Positions 16,415 through 24,870 of a DNA stretch of 64,000 nucleotides are shown in pieces (within the stretch, counting starts at the first letter, position 1; each line of letters begins with the position of its first letter). The translations under genes and the position numbers were made by a program. This DNA comes from Deltaproteobacteria bacterium (lineage in GTDB: Bacteria > Bdellovibrionota_B > Oligoflexia > Oligoflexales > Bog-1112). The notes under the pieces were generated by a model. The model was not told the DNA's origin, did no database searches, and saw nothing but the letters and a program-made list of their open reading frames with translations. Where the stretch lies: positions 124,001-188,000 of the forward strand of contig JACKAG010000003.1 of the NCBI GenBank assembly GCA_020635195.1, given 5' to 3'.

Positions 16415-16886
16415 TTACTTCCTCCGTTGTGACATCTTCAGTGTTTCTATCCCGGATTGCCTCTTTTAACTCTTTTGGTGCATGTATCAGCGAATCTGAT
16501 AGTGCTGTAGATAAAGCCATGATGGAATCCATATATTCAGCAAAAGGCGATGAGTCTGGTATTTCATTCACAACTTTTCTAAGAGTGGCTTCTATTTCGA
16601 CTCTTAGCTGAAGAAGCTCATGGTCATCAGGGACTTTAAGCAATGGAAATACTCTTGAAAACATACCCAGCTTATTCACTACCTGGTGAAATCTTTTTTC
16701 CATATTTTCAAATTGATCATAGTCAACAAGCACAGCTTTTTTGATGCCATTTATCTCAATGACCTGTGGGCCATTAACAAGATCCGCAAGTTTACTCCCT
16801 GAAAGCCCCTGTAACTGCTTAGAATTAATCGTACGGGTCTTCCGGCTCAGGAATGGTAACTCAGTAGAATTACTTAAGGTACTCAT
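16383..16886 (-). CDS. Phd/YefM-like antitoxin with long C-terminal extension
   Basis: Residues about 19-65 match the Phd/YefM antitoxin fold: TINSKQLQGLSGSKLADLVN, then G-P-Q-V-I-E-I-N-G-I-K-K-A-V-L-V-D-Y-D-Q-F-E. In this family that domain dimerises, binds the operator and represses its own operon, while the C-terminus neutralises the toxin. Normal Phd proteins are 70-90 residues. Here about 100 extra residues follow, largely helical, including a Leu-rich segment and EYMDSIMALSTALSDSLIHA. The gene is first in a two-gene unit with the 231-residue protein. The extension is unusual and might be the specific partner-binding part. Confidence 0.72.
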   Translation of the reverse strand: MSTLSNSTELPFLSRKTRTINSKQLQGLSGSKLADLVNGPQVIEINGIKKAVLVDYDQFENMEKRFHQVVNKLGMFSRVFPLLKVPDDHELLQLRVEIEATLRKVVNEIPDSSPFAEYMDSIMALSTALSDSLIHAPKELKEAIRDRNTEDVTTEEVSERPARNFVK

Positions 16887-17552
16887 ATTAAATCCTCTTG
16901 TTCTTTTCTCCGCTGGAAGTGTTCATTTCAAAACAGGCTGACACACCTTTTCTCCTGATCGGAAAATATACTTACCATTTCAAGTAAGATTGTAAGTAAA
17001 GATTCACTTAAAATCTACCAATTAATATTTAATATATTATTTCAGTCGATTACACTAAATGAAAAAAATTTAGAAAGATTCTGTCGCATCATGAGACTCA
17101 GGGGGAGAGAGCAGCAAGATTCCATGTGTCTGGCTTAATATCAGACATTTCCAGGATCTTTCCATAAAGTGTAATCTAAAACGACCGTTTAAGATGACAC
17201 ACACCCAGCCACAGCCCAACTCACGCCAGATCAGGGCCAGAGTGTAATCTTTACTTATTTCCTTTTTCTATATCATCTAAAACCCTGCCCTGATGGGATT
17301 TAGATTACAGAAGTACCAGAGGCCCTGTCTCAAGCAGACATGGACGAGCATCATCAAAACTCCTTGCCCACAATTCTGAAGAAACATCTTCCGGATAAAT
17401 ATTCTGAACATGACGCTCCTTAATACTTAATTTAAGTACTAAACGGCTACGGAATCCAAATTACTTTTTTGGATTACTATAGTTTCTCTCATAGCGTATT
17501 CTTTAAATTCTAAAAAGCACTTGATGATATGCCACTTAATTCTCTTCATCCA
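16887..17552. other. AT-rich non-coding region with inverted repeats
   Basis: About 670 bases carry no convincing gene on either strand. The part next to 16887 should hold the promoter of the Phd-like operon. Further on, nested inverted repeats occur at 17170-17309. The rest is AT-rich with several short, degenerate frames, as in a decayed segment at a prophage edge. Confidence 0.5.
17170..17309. repeat. Nested inverted repeats
   Basis: TGTAATCTAAA at 17170-17180 is mirrored by TTTAGATTACA at 17299-17309. Inside, ATCAGGGC (near 17231) is mirrored by GCCCTGAT (near 17286), and another TGTAATCT lies at 17243. The structure could be a miniature element or a large stem-loop. No target duplication was identified. 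Confidence 0.4.
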
Positions 17553-18326
17553 CTAAATTTGATCATATCTCCTGGCAGGGTCCTGCTGATAAAAAGTGGT
17601 CAGCTGCTGATAGAGCTGCGGATGTTTTTTCTTGAACTTTAACGGACGGTCAAAAAAATACTCTGTGATGACAGCAAAAAACTCGGCCGGACTTGTCGCT
17701 GCATAATCATCAAAAAAATGTTTATGATCTCTTTCAATATCGTAAATCAGTTTTTTATATTCAAAACTCAGAATATTCGCCCAGCCCTGATATTGCGAAC
17801 TCTTATCAAGAACAGGAGCACCATCTGATTGACCACTTTCCTGATCCAGCTGATGCGCGAATTCATGAAAAATAAGATTACGTGATGATCCTGTATGGCA
17901 AATATCCGCCCTGATAGCACTCCAGGACAAAACCAACGTGCCCCATGGCCATGATTCTCCAAGTCGCGCTTCCCGGGTGACGACACACACACCATTATGA
18001 TCTCTCTTAACAGTAGCAATATAAGCTTCCGGATAAATCACAATAAGATCCAGTAATGGATAGTAATCTGTTTTCCGATGCAAAAGCAGAATACAGGCAT
18101 AGGCGGCAATGATGAGTTTCACATGATCCGTAACAACAAAGCCAAGAGCTCCGCTAAACTCTTTCTCTGCCAGAAAAACTTTCATGTGATTGATCAGTTC
18201 TTCCTGATCTTCAGGCAATAGCTTATTAAAATACGGAACTTCATCCTGAAGCAGATCCCGCCAGAATGAAGGAGTCGGTGTAGTTTTCAGCCTCTCCCTG
18301 CGTCTTTTTTTCAGAAATGAAAACAA
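17553..18326 (-). CDS. mtfA: MtfA-like zinc peptidase (Mlc titration factor)
   Basis: This 257-residue protein matches the MtfA family (glucose-regulated metallopeptidase that in E. coli binds the repressor Mlc). The active-site motif H-E-F-A-H-Q-L-D lies near residue 155, followed by DDYAATSPAEFFAVITEYFF, whose Glu is the expected third zinc ligand. The conserved early part (L-L-P-E-D-Q-E-E-L, KEFSGALGF, IAAYACILLL) is also present. The start is TTG 18326 with AAAGGA six bases upstream. It is the first clearly chromosomal-type gene after the prophage, transcribed alone. Whether this organism has Mlc is unknown. Confidence 0.9.
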   Translation of the reverse strand: MFSFLKKRRRERLKTTPTPSFWRDLLQDEVPYFNKLLPEDQEELINHMKVFLAEKEFSGALGFVVTDHVKLIIAAYACILLLHRKTDYYPLLDLIVIYPEAYIATVKRDHNGVCVVTREARLGESWPWGTLVLSWSAIRADICHTGSSRNLIFHEFAHQLDQESGQSDGAPVLDKSSQYQGWANILSFEYKKLIYDIERDHKHFFDDYAATSPAEFFAVITEYFFDRPLKFKKKHPQLYQQLTTFYQQDPARRYDQI

Positions 18327-18415
18327 GGCAGTTCCTTTGTCACCGTATTTTTATCTTGACACAGAAAAATCAGAAAAATCCTCATCCCTGCGTCACTCTG
18401 TCTTCTGTTCTGTTT

Positions 18416-19057
18416 TTATTCTGCTTCAGATGCCTGATAAAGTTTATGCTCTTTTACAAACGAAATAATTTCCGGCATAATCGCAGTAGATGCGATATCC
18501 TGACCAGAAGAAATCCCATGTCTGACCTGAGTCGAACTGTCACCATTGCCATGGACAACAAAAACTTCCATAGGCTTTCCCATCAGTGTGTTCTTCCGGA
18601 TTAAAGGTTCATCATTTTCATGTTCTGTTCTGGTCACCACAAACCACTCATCCACATCCAGTTTTCTATGATCCTCGGATGGCTTTGCAGCACGGTCACT
18701 ACCAACGATGCCTATAATTCTGTGACCAGAAGACCTGAGCTGACAGACAAGATCCGGATAATCTTCTTTCGGCAATCTTATAAAACCCTTATCCTTCAAA
18801 GCAATCTGAAGCATCTGATAGCGGATCTCCCATGGCCGGCGATCCGGCTTTTCCGAAAAAAAACCTCTTTTGGCGACAACATAGACCTCCTGACATTTTC
18901 TCTCATGCGCAATTTCCATGACAGAAAAATGTCCCTTGTGAAGCGGATCAAATGATCCCGTATAAACACAGGCGACCTTAGAAGAAGGCTCTGAGGCAAA
19001 AAGAGAAGATTGCCAGAAATAAATAAGCACTGCGACTACATTCAGATAAATTTTCAT
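18416..19057 (-). CDS. Exported nucleotidyltransferase-like protein (NadD/CoaD fold)
   Basis: The protein (about 213 residues) has a signal peptide (MKIYLNVVAVLIYFWQSSLF, cleavage near A-S-E) and then a cytidylyltransferase-like domain. The ATP-binding motif is GSFDPLHKGH, and the C-terminal S-S-T-Q-V-R with an E-I-I-S-F-V-K-E-H-K-L-Y tail matches NadD (nicotinate-mononucleotide adenylyltransferase). IGIVGSDRAAKPSE occupies the GxD position. Enzymes of this fold are normally cytoplasmic, so a secretion signal is odd. ATG 19057 is supported by GGAG seven bases upstream. It could adenylate a nucleotide in the periplasm or outside the cell, but the substrate cannot be read from sequence. Confidence 0.75.
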   Translation of the reverse strand: MKIYLNVVAVLIYFWQSSLFASEPSSKVACVYTGSFDPLHKGHFSVMEIAHERKCQEVYVVAKRGFFSEKPDRRPWEIRYQMLQIALKDKGFIRLPKEDYPDLVCQLRSSGHRIIGIVGSDRAAKPSEDHRKLDVDEWFVVTRTEHENDEPLIRKNTLMGKPMEVFVVHGNGDSSTQVRHGISSGQDIASTAIMPEIISFVKEHKLYQASEAE

Positions 19058-19122
19058 ATAGAACTCCATTTCATAAGACAATCAAAAAATCCGGCCATGT
19101 TATAACAAGGATTCGGAAGATG

Positions 19123-20064
19123 TTATATCCGATCTTCCATGAACACTTCCATGTCCTGGCATAGCTCTTTTCTCAGAAGCAAAAGATTTTCGGTTTCGTA
19201 ATAATCACGATGCCTCTGTCCGGGATATAATTTTTCCATCATATCCAACACGCGATGGTCATCTGTAAAAATCAGATTACGAGATTCTCCGACACAAGCC
19301 ATATTGATCACAGCCACATGATCTCTGAATTTGCGTTTAAATTCTTCAAAAAGCAGCTTCATTGAAAAGCCATAACGATCCCATGCTTCGATCTGTCCGA
19401 TCGCACACAGCATCCCGGAAATACGGGTCAATTTTGTATCAAGAAAAAGATTTTCCAAAGGAGACATCTGAAAATCTTCCTGGCACTCTCTGAAAAATCC
19501 TTCACAAGCATCAGCTTTGAAAGGATAATACTCATTCAGAAACATAAAAGACTCATGATCCAGAGTCTGTGTCAGCCGCAGTTTAAGGCCTAGACTGTTC
19601 GATAAGATAGCTGTTCCCAGCAGTCTGGCTGTCATAAGGTCCGGTTCGATCTTATGATCCATAAATCGTCTGGTCACCAGACTTGCACAGGCAGCAACAG
19701 GCCGGATATCAGAAAAAACACCTGCCCTCTGCTGCCAGAACTCCGTAAAGCCAAAGTGATGATCAATCACTTCCAGAATCTGTTTCTGATTAACAAGCGG
19801 ATCAAAAAAATCCGGATCAGACACATCACATACAATAAATTTACTTCTGTCATGAATGGGCTGAGTCTTCTTCCATGAAAGACCGGAAGATCTGAGCGAA
19901 TCAGGAACTGTTGCATTTAACGGCGAGGAACTTACAAAAGCCGCATGATATCCCTGCTGCTGAAGATAATCCACCATACCAAAGCCACAAGCTAAAGCAT
20001 CAATATCTAAATGCCCCCGGCCACTCGTCACCACATAGTCGCTATCATGATTATACACAGACAT
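19123..20064 (-). CDS. DHH-family phosphoesterase (PPase II/exopolyphosphatase-like)
   Basis: The 313-residue product has the metal-binding motifs of DHH phosphoesterases: GHLDIDALACGFGMVDYL near the start, V-C-D-V-S-D near residue 80 and V-I-D-H-H-F-G near residue 100. It also has A-A-C-A-S-L-V and a LLGTAILSNSLGLKLRLT segment like family II pyrophosphatases and yeast PPX1. It should hydrolyse pyrophosphate or polyphosphate using Mn or Co. The C-terminal DHHA2-like part (VAVINMACVGESRNLIFTDD) supports this. It has no signal peptide. Two neighbouring loci (exported nucleotidyltransferase, VTC-domain operon) also handle phosphoanhydrides, which may be coincidental. A TTG at 20067 could be the actual start. 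Confidence 0.85.
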   Translation of the reverse strand: MSVYNHDSDYVVTSGRGHLDIDALACGFGMVDYLQQQGYHAAFVSSSPLNATVPDSLRSSGLSWKKTQPIHDRSKFIVCDVSDPDFFDPLVNQKQILEVIDHHFGFTEFWQQRAGVFSDIRPVAACASLVTRRFMDHKIEPDLMTARLLGTAILSNSLGLKLRLTQTLDHESFMFLNEYYPFKADACEGFFRECQEDFQMSPLENLFLDTKLTRISGMLCAIGQIEAWDRYGFSMKLLFEEFKRKFRDHVAVINMACVGESRNLIFTDDHRVLDMMEKLYPGQRHRDYYETENLLLLRKELCQDMEVFMEDRI

Positions 20065-20368
20065 CAACCCCTCGCATCAACAGATGAGTACCTGACAGTA
20101 TCAGCACCTCAGGGAAAGCTGCATATATTCTCCGAAATACACAAATATCTCAAGGAAAAAGCATAGCCAACACAGACTTTGCCTCCTACACACACAGCCA
20201 GATAGACGAAAGCCTGAAACTTCCTTCAAACAGCCATGGATCCTCCCCGGAAGATTCCGAAGCTATCGGAGATAAAGATCTTACCAGAGAGCAGCAAAAA
20301 ACAGATTGAATCTGTCTCACATTCTGCATACAAGACTTATCCGGCAACAGCTTATGAAAGGAAAAAAA
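20065..20368. other. Intergenic region without gene
   Basis: About 300 bases between divergent genes. I see no gene, strong stem-loop or recognisable regulatory site apart from the ribosome-binding site AAAGGA at 20357 for the ankyrin gene. Confidence 0.4.
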
Positions 20369-21010
20369 ATGAAAACACGACTCTTTTTACTTTGTCAACT
20401 GACCATGTTTTTAAAGCCTGAAATGTCACTTTATGCAAAAGTCACACCATATGAAGCTTCTTCTCCTGTAATAATCAGGGAAGAAGGAAATGATACAATC
20501 ATCCAGATAACAGGAAATAATCATCAGCAAAATTGGCAAAAAGATTTCATGGAGGCAATCCAGAAAGAAAAATATGAAGAGGCAGAACAGCTCCTTCAAT
20601 CCAGCAATGCCGACATTAATGCTCAGAACAATATCGGTTGGACTGCAATGGACTGGTCTATATGGAAAGGGCGTGCATCTGCGGTTCGATTTCTTCTGGA
20701 GCATTATGCAGAAGTTCATCCTGATTTTCTCGAATATGCAGTAAAAAATAGCCATAATGAAGTTATAGAAGTTCTTATTGAAAGAAATTATGATATCAAT
20801 GAACAAGACAGTAAGGGGAAGACGCTTCTGCATTGGTCTGTAGAAGATGGCAAGAGAGATCTCGTGCAATACCTTCTAGAAAGGGGAGCCGACCCGACAC
20901 AGAAAGATCATCAGAACAAAAGCCCGATCGATATAGCTGTGCGAAAATTCAGACAAGAGATCCTCCATATGCTTCGCCAACCAACCGGAAACAGACCGTA
21001 TCAACCCTGA
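20369..21010 (+). CDS. Exported ankyrin-repeat protein
   Basis: ATG 20369 with AAAGGA upstream begins a signal-like N-terminus (MKTRLFLLCQLTMFLKPEMS), giving a 213-residue protein. Four divergent ankyrin repeats follow (for example EEAEQLLQSSNADINAQNNI and DLVQYLLERGADPTQKDHQN). Unlike the prophage ankyrin genes, its repeats are not near-identical at DNA level, so it is an older or separately acquired gene. It lies about 5 kb outside the phage tail module. Export suggests that it acts beyond the cytoplasm; binding partner unknown. Confidence 0.85.
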   Translation: MKTRLFLLCQLTMFLKPEMSLYAKVTPYEASSPVIIREEGNDTIIQITGNNHQQNWQKDFMEAIQKEKYEEAEQLLQSSNADINAQNNIGWTAMDWSIWKGRASAVRFLLEHYAEVHPDFLEYAVKNSHNEVIEVLIERNYDINEQDSKGKTLLHWSVEDGKRDLVQYLLERGADPTQKDHQNKSPIDIAVRKFRQEILHMLRQPTGNRPYQP

Positions 21011-21066
21011 TAGCAATATGCCTGAGTTGCTCTATAGAGCACCCCATCTGATAAGCTCTTACTGGC

Positions 21067-22308
21067 TCAGCTTTTTACAGGAGCTACTGGTGGAGAACTC
21101 ACCGTATTCTTAGCAGGCGCAGCCATCCTTTCAAGGGTGTTCAGCCACTGATCAACTTCTTCAGGTATTCTGGTCCCTCCTGACCCTGTGTATCCCAGTT
21201 TTACATTCTCCTCTATGGCTTCAAACGACTTTCTTGCCAGCTCTGAGTGAGGCAGAGTCCTGATCGAGGCTTCCCAAAAGTACTGAGATTCGCTGAGCCA
21301 GAAAGAGCTTCCCATCAGGTGTTCTGCTGTCCCCAGCAGGTAGTAAGCTTCTGCTCTGAACTGAGGCTGCAAACTATCATCGATTGCGAGAGTATGCAGA
21401 CTTGCAGAAGCGGTCATCAACAGAACAAGCGATTGCATTGGAAAGACATCTTCAGATTCAACATTTCTGACTTTTCCAAGCAGCTCTTTCGCTTTCAAAA
21501 GAGAGGAGGGCGCTGAAAAATAACCCGAATCTTTCAGGATGTTCAGATCTTTTCTCCAGTTCCGGATAATTTCAACAGAGCTTTTATCAAGTTCTTTTTT
21601 CAGAAGTGTGTCGCAGACTTCCATAGCTTTTGTAAAATCATGATTTACCCGGATCATAATCCGAAAATAGTCTGTAATCACACCTTCGCTGACCAGTTCA
21701 TCATAAGAATACTCAGGATCAGAGAGTATCTGATCAAACAAACGCACCGCCTGATCAAACTGCCGGGTTGCTGCCTTCAGTCTCGCCAGTTCATAAAGTC
21801 GTAAAGATTTTTCCAGATTTTCCGGAATCAAAGGTGTAGGAAAAGAATGCTTTGTTCCATATCGGGTATGACAGGAAAAGCAGTTCGCGACAAGATGTCT
21901 GACAATAAATCCGGATGCATCAAATTCGTTTTTCCGGAAAAAAGTCTCTGCCTGACTAAGATCTTTTTTCAGGGAGGTCCCGGAAAGCTGGAAGGCAACA
22001 TCTCCACGGCCATGGTGTTCAATTCCTGATGCCGTAGCGACTGCCTGCTGAAATGAATTCAGAATTTCGTTACGTTCTTTTTGTACATCCGTCGCTTTAT
22101 TCTCTGATCCTTTATCCTGCATCAGATAAATATAAATTTTCTGAAGACTGGAAAACATCTTGTTCATCAAAGGACGCAACTCATTCCCGGATGTTGTCTG
22201 TCCGGAATTCGCCAGACAGAACCCTGAAGGCACTCTTTCCAGACTTATGATCATCGCACCAAAGCAGACGATCAGAGCCAGACTCTTCCAGGATGGATGA
22301 TATATCAT
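21067..22308 (-). CDS. Exported monohaem c-type protein, unknown role
   Basis: This 413-residue protein has an N-terminal hydrophobic signal (SWKSLALIVCFGAMIISLER) and one haem-binding motif, N-C-F-S-C-H, near residue 140. The remainder is helical, with tetratricopeptide-like repeats (SLRLYELARLKAATRQFDQA; FRAEAYYLLGTAEHLMGSSF). A Pro-rich tail closes it. The single CxxCH predicts covalent haem c, attached in the periplasm. The combination of a cytochrome motif with a TPR-like scaffold suggests a redox sensor or assembly factor, but the function is unknown. AAGGGG precedes the ATG. It appears to be transcribed alone. Confidence 0.7.
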   Translation of the reverse strand: MIYHPSWKSLALIVCFGAMIISLERVPSGFCLANSGQTTSGNELRPLMNKMFSSLQKIYIYLMQDKGSENKATDVQKERNEILNSFQQAVATASGIEHHGRGDVAFQLSGTSLKKDLSQAETFFRKNEFDASGFIVRHLVANCFSCHTRYGTKHSFPTPLIPENLEKSLRLYELARLKAATRQFDQAVRLFDQILSDPEYSYDELVSEGVITDYFRIMIRVNHDFTKAMEVCDTLLKKELDKSSVEIIRNWRKDLNILKDSGYFSAPSSLLKAKELLGKVRNVESEDVFPMQSLVLLMTASASLHTLAIDDSLQPQFRAEAYYLLGTAEHLMGSSFWLSESQYFWEASIRTLPHSELARKSFEAIEENVKLGYTGSGGTRIPEEVDQWLNTLERMAAPAKNTVSSPPVAPVKS

Positions 22309-22379
22309 ATGTAAACCCCTTTTTTACTGCGGCTTCCAGATTCTAAGATCTTTTCTGATTATGTTATGAATTCAGTAAA

Positions 22380-22610
22380 ATGTCCATGCACAGACATGAA
22401 ATCTGCTATGATATCTTTTATAAAATTCTGAATCAGTCTATTGAGATGCTCTTCCGGATAAAATCAGATGAGACGAGAAAGGACCTGAAAAAAACTTGTC
22501 ATAGCTTTTATAAAGAAGCATGGGATAATGCCCTGAGTGGGAGTATAAGCACAGGATTTATCAGGCCCATCGATTACTCACGAGAGGGGTATCAAAAAAC
22601 CCACTCGTAA
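22380..22610 (+). CDS. Small hypothetical protein
   Basis: A 76-codon frame encoding a mainly helical, charged peptide (EMLFRIKSDETRKDLKKTCH). It fills the gap between two minus-strand genes and ends three bases from the 3' end of the solute-binding protein gene. No family is recognised and there is no clear ribosome-binding site. It could equally be chance. Confidence 0.25.
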   Translation: MSMHRHEICYDIFYKILNQSIEMLFRIKSDETRKDLKKTCHSFYKEAWDNALSGSISTGFIRPIDYSREGYQKTHS

Positions 22611-22612
22611 TT

Positions 22613-23419
22613 TTATGCATCCGGAAGCCATTTTTTATGAATCTTTTTGATTTCTCCTGTTTTCCTGATGCGCTTGAGCCCCTGATTAATCATGGTTCGT
22701 AAGGCATCAGCATGAGGATACTTCTTTGAAATCAAAAGATGAAAAGGATCTTCTGCCCCATTAGGAAGGGGCGTTTCTCTCAGACGATTATCTTTAAAGA
22801 AATCCTGTCCGATCTCACGAAAACCACGAAAAGCTTCTTTTCTTGCAATCATAAATTTACATCGACTGCTTTTCACCATTTTAACGAGAGATCCATATGT
22901 TTTTGCTTCCTGATTGATCATTTCATTCTTAATCTCATCTGACATGCCTTCATAGTTATACCCATGAAGACCACAGACATTTCCGATTTTAAGGACATCA
23001 GCTAATGAGTTTTGTGGATTCACTCCTTTAGGAAAAGTATTGGTATCATAAAAAAGTGCCGGATGAATAATATAATGAGAGTCTGTATAAAGATAAATTT
23101 TGTCCCGCTCTGCATTAAAGGAAGAATCCAGAGCAATCTGATAAGATCCGGCCTTTGTATCTTTTAAACAGCGAGCCCATGGCGGAAGCGAATAATCCGT
23201 TTTCAACCCTTCATGCTTTAAAATTGTATCAATCACATCAATAGAATATCCAATCACATTTTTAGTCACCTTATCACCAGACCTCTTAAAAAAATGATAA
23301 GGAGGCCATTCCGCTCCATCACCACAAATTCTGATCGTTGTACCTTTCGGAATTTTAGCCAGGACAACAGAATTAATAAAAAATGAACATAAAACGTATA
23401 AAAGATACTTCACCTTCAT
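22613..23419 (-). CDS. Periplasmic solute-binding protein (SBP_bac_3 family)
   Basis: This 268-residue protein has a signal peptide (MKVKYLLYVLCSFFINSVVL) and the type 3 amino-acid-binding fold: TIRICGDGAEWPPYHFFKRS, VIGYSIDVIDTILKHEG, then A-L-D-S-S-F-N-A-E-R-D and a closing RIRKTGEIKKIHKKWLPDA. Members bind polar amino acids for ABC uptake or sensing. No permease or ATPase gene is adjacent, so it is an orphan. Such orphans in predatory or environmental bacteria may be sensors or binding lipoproteins. Ligand unknown. GGAG precedes the ATG. Confidence 0.85.
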   Translation of the reverse strand: MKVKYLLYVLCSFFINSVVLAKIPKGTTIRICGDGAEWPPYHFFKRSGDKVTKNVIGYSIDVIDTILKHEGLKTDYSLPPWARCLKDTKAGSYQIALDSSFNAERDKIYLYTDSHYIIHPALFYDTNTFPKGVNPQNSLADVLKIGNVCGLHGYNYEGMSDEIKNEMINQEAKTYGSLVKMVKSSRCKFMIARKEAFRGFREIGQDFFKDNRLRETPLPNGAEDPFHLLISKKYPHADALRTMINQGLKRIRKTGEIKKIHKKWLPDA

Positions 23420-23748
23420 AACTTATGCTCCAGTTGCCTTCATTGTTTTATCGCCTGTGAACCTGAGCTGATTTTAACTGATTTTCTGATACGAGTCTTT
23501 GTCCCCAGAAAGTCACTGTATAAGATAAAAAGATCAATCTACAACTAAAAACTATAAAAAATATAACCTTATCAGAAGATAACATAAGGCAATATCCTGA
23601 GCTTATCAGGGCATGCCTGGTGCTTCATCATCACTTCTTCTGTCACAAAAAAATAAAAAACATAATAATATCTATTATTATCAGACAAAATCATGAAAAT
23701 GAGAAAGCCCATACATAAGATCTCTGGTGTCGGCAGAATATACCCTGT
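23420..23748. other. AT-rich intergenic region
   Basis: About 330 bases, strongly AT-rich, between two minus-strand genes. It contains short A/T stems (ataatatctattattat near 23660) and presumably the promoter for the solute-binding protein gene. No gene is seen. Confidence 0.4.
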
Positions 23749-24858
23749 TCAGTTTTCTGAAAGAAGCCCCTGCTTATGTAAAGCTGTCGCAACAGGCATA
23801 GTTGCTTCCATTCCGGAAGAAAGGACAAAAACATTCATCACGGATGATGATTCCTGATCTTCAGCGACTAAAAACATGCCAGCTTCTGGAATAACAAAAG
23901 CTTCCGCCTTCCTGAGTTCTCCAGGCAGTGACCACATCTCTTTAAAAGAAAGAAAAGAATCTTCAGGAAGCAGGCTATTTAATCTGCTGATCCAGCCACA
24001 GCTTTGACTGAGAACCAAAAGAGATCCCTCTTTATCCACTCCAAGTTCACTCATATCGCAAGATTTTAATCTCTCTGGTAGCCTCCAGATCTTCAGAGGG
24101 AATAATCTGTTTTTTCTTTCCGGAATCGGAAAGACGGCTGTATCAGCAACCCAAAGCTCTTTATGATATCCCACAGAATCAGAACCTTCTGGACCGAATT
24201 CGATCAGTGCAGGATCACCACGCTCTTTAGCAACCAAAATATGCCCGTTCTTCAGCAGTAACAGGCCTTCTCCCATTGCATTTTTTAGTTTTTTCTGATG
24301 ATGTTGACTTAAACGAGTTTTTTTGTCCTGACCAATGGAAAACGACTCCAGGCTGATCAGAGATGATATTTCCTGAGATTCAGGATCTATAACAAATATC
24401 GTGCCCAACTGTTCATGCAAAAGAAATGCTTTACGGCTGGCATCTGATGTCACAGCCTCCCATTGACTCGTTATAAATCTCAGGTGTTCCTGACAGCCCG
24501 TCACCTGAGTTCCTGAACATAATCCCCATGCTTCTGTCATCGATTGTGAAAAATCAATCAGACGATAATCCGTTAAAGACTGTCCATCCCAGTTCGCAAT
24601 CCCCAGAATTCCGTGAGCATCTCCGATCAGATAAACCTGCCGCACCTTTCCCGTAGATTCCGGGAACATATACATGCCGGAAATTTCCCGAAGTGGAAAA
24701 TTTTGTTTTCCAATAATACGGATCGGACTGCCTCCGCTTTCCTTCACATCATGGATACTTTTTTCTGTCAGAAAAGACAAAAGGAGAATGGCTCCGGAAA
24801 GAAGAAGCATCAGAAGTATTCTGACACGACGCGTTTCCAGTAAGGCAGAGGATTTCAC
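23749..24858 (-). CDS. Membrane-anchored beta-propeller protein (SdiA-regulated/phytase-like)
   Basis: The 369-residue product has a single N-terminal membrane anchor (VRILLMLLLSGAILLLSFLT) and a periplasmic domain. The domain has phrases typical of SdiA-regulated/esterase-phytase propellers: LREISGMYMFPESTGKVRQV, YLIGDAHGILGIANWDG, KNAMGEGLLLLKNGHILVAK and LGVDKEGSLLVLSQSCGWIS. It is the third gene of an operon with VTC-domain and DUF4956 genes, 12 bases after the DUF4956 stop. GTG 24858 has AAGGGG upstream. The role may be sensing or hydrolysing phosphorylated compounds, but that is inference from the operon. Confidence 0.65.
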   Translation of the reverse strand: MKSSALLETRRVRILLMLLLSGAILLLSFLTEKSIHDVKESGGSPIRIIGKQNFPLREISGMYMFPESTGKVRQVYLIGDAHGILGIANWDGQSLTDYRLIDFSQSMTEAWGLCSGTQVTGCQEHLRFITSQWEAVTSDASRKAFLLHEQLGTIFVIDPESQEISSLISLESFSIGQDKKTRLSQHHQKKLKNAMGEGLLLLKNGHILVAKERGDPALIEFGPEGSDSVGYHKELWVADTAVFPIPERKNRLFPLKIWRLPERLKSCDMSELGVDKEGSLLVLSQSCGWISRLNSLLPEDSFLSFKEMWSLPGELRKAEAFVIPEAGMFLVAEDQESSSVMNVFVLSSGMEATMPVATALHKQGLLSEN

Positions 24859-24870
24859 AACTGATACCCC

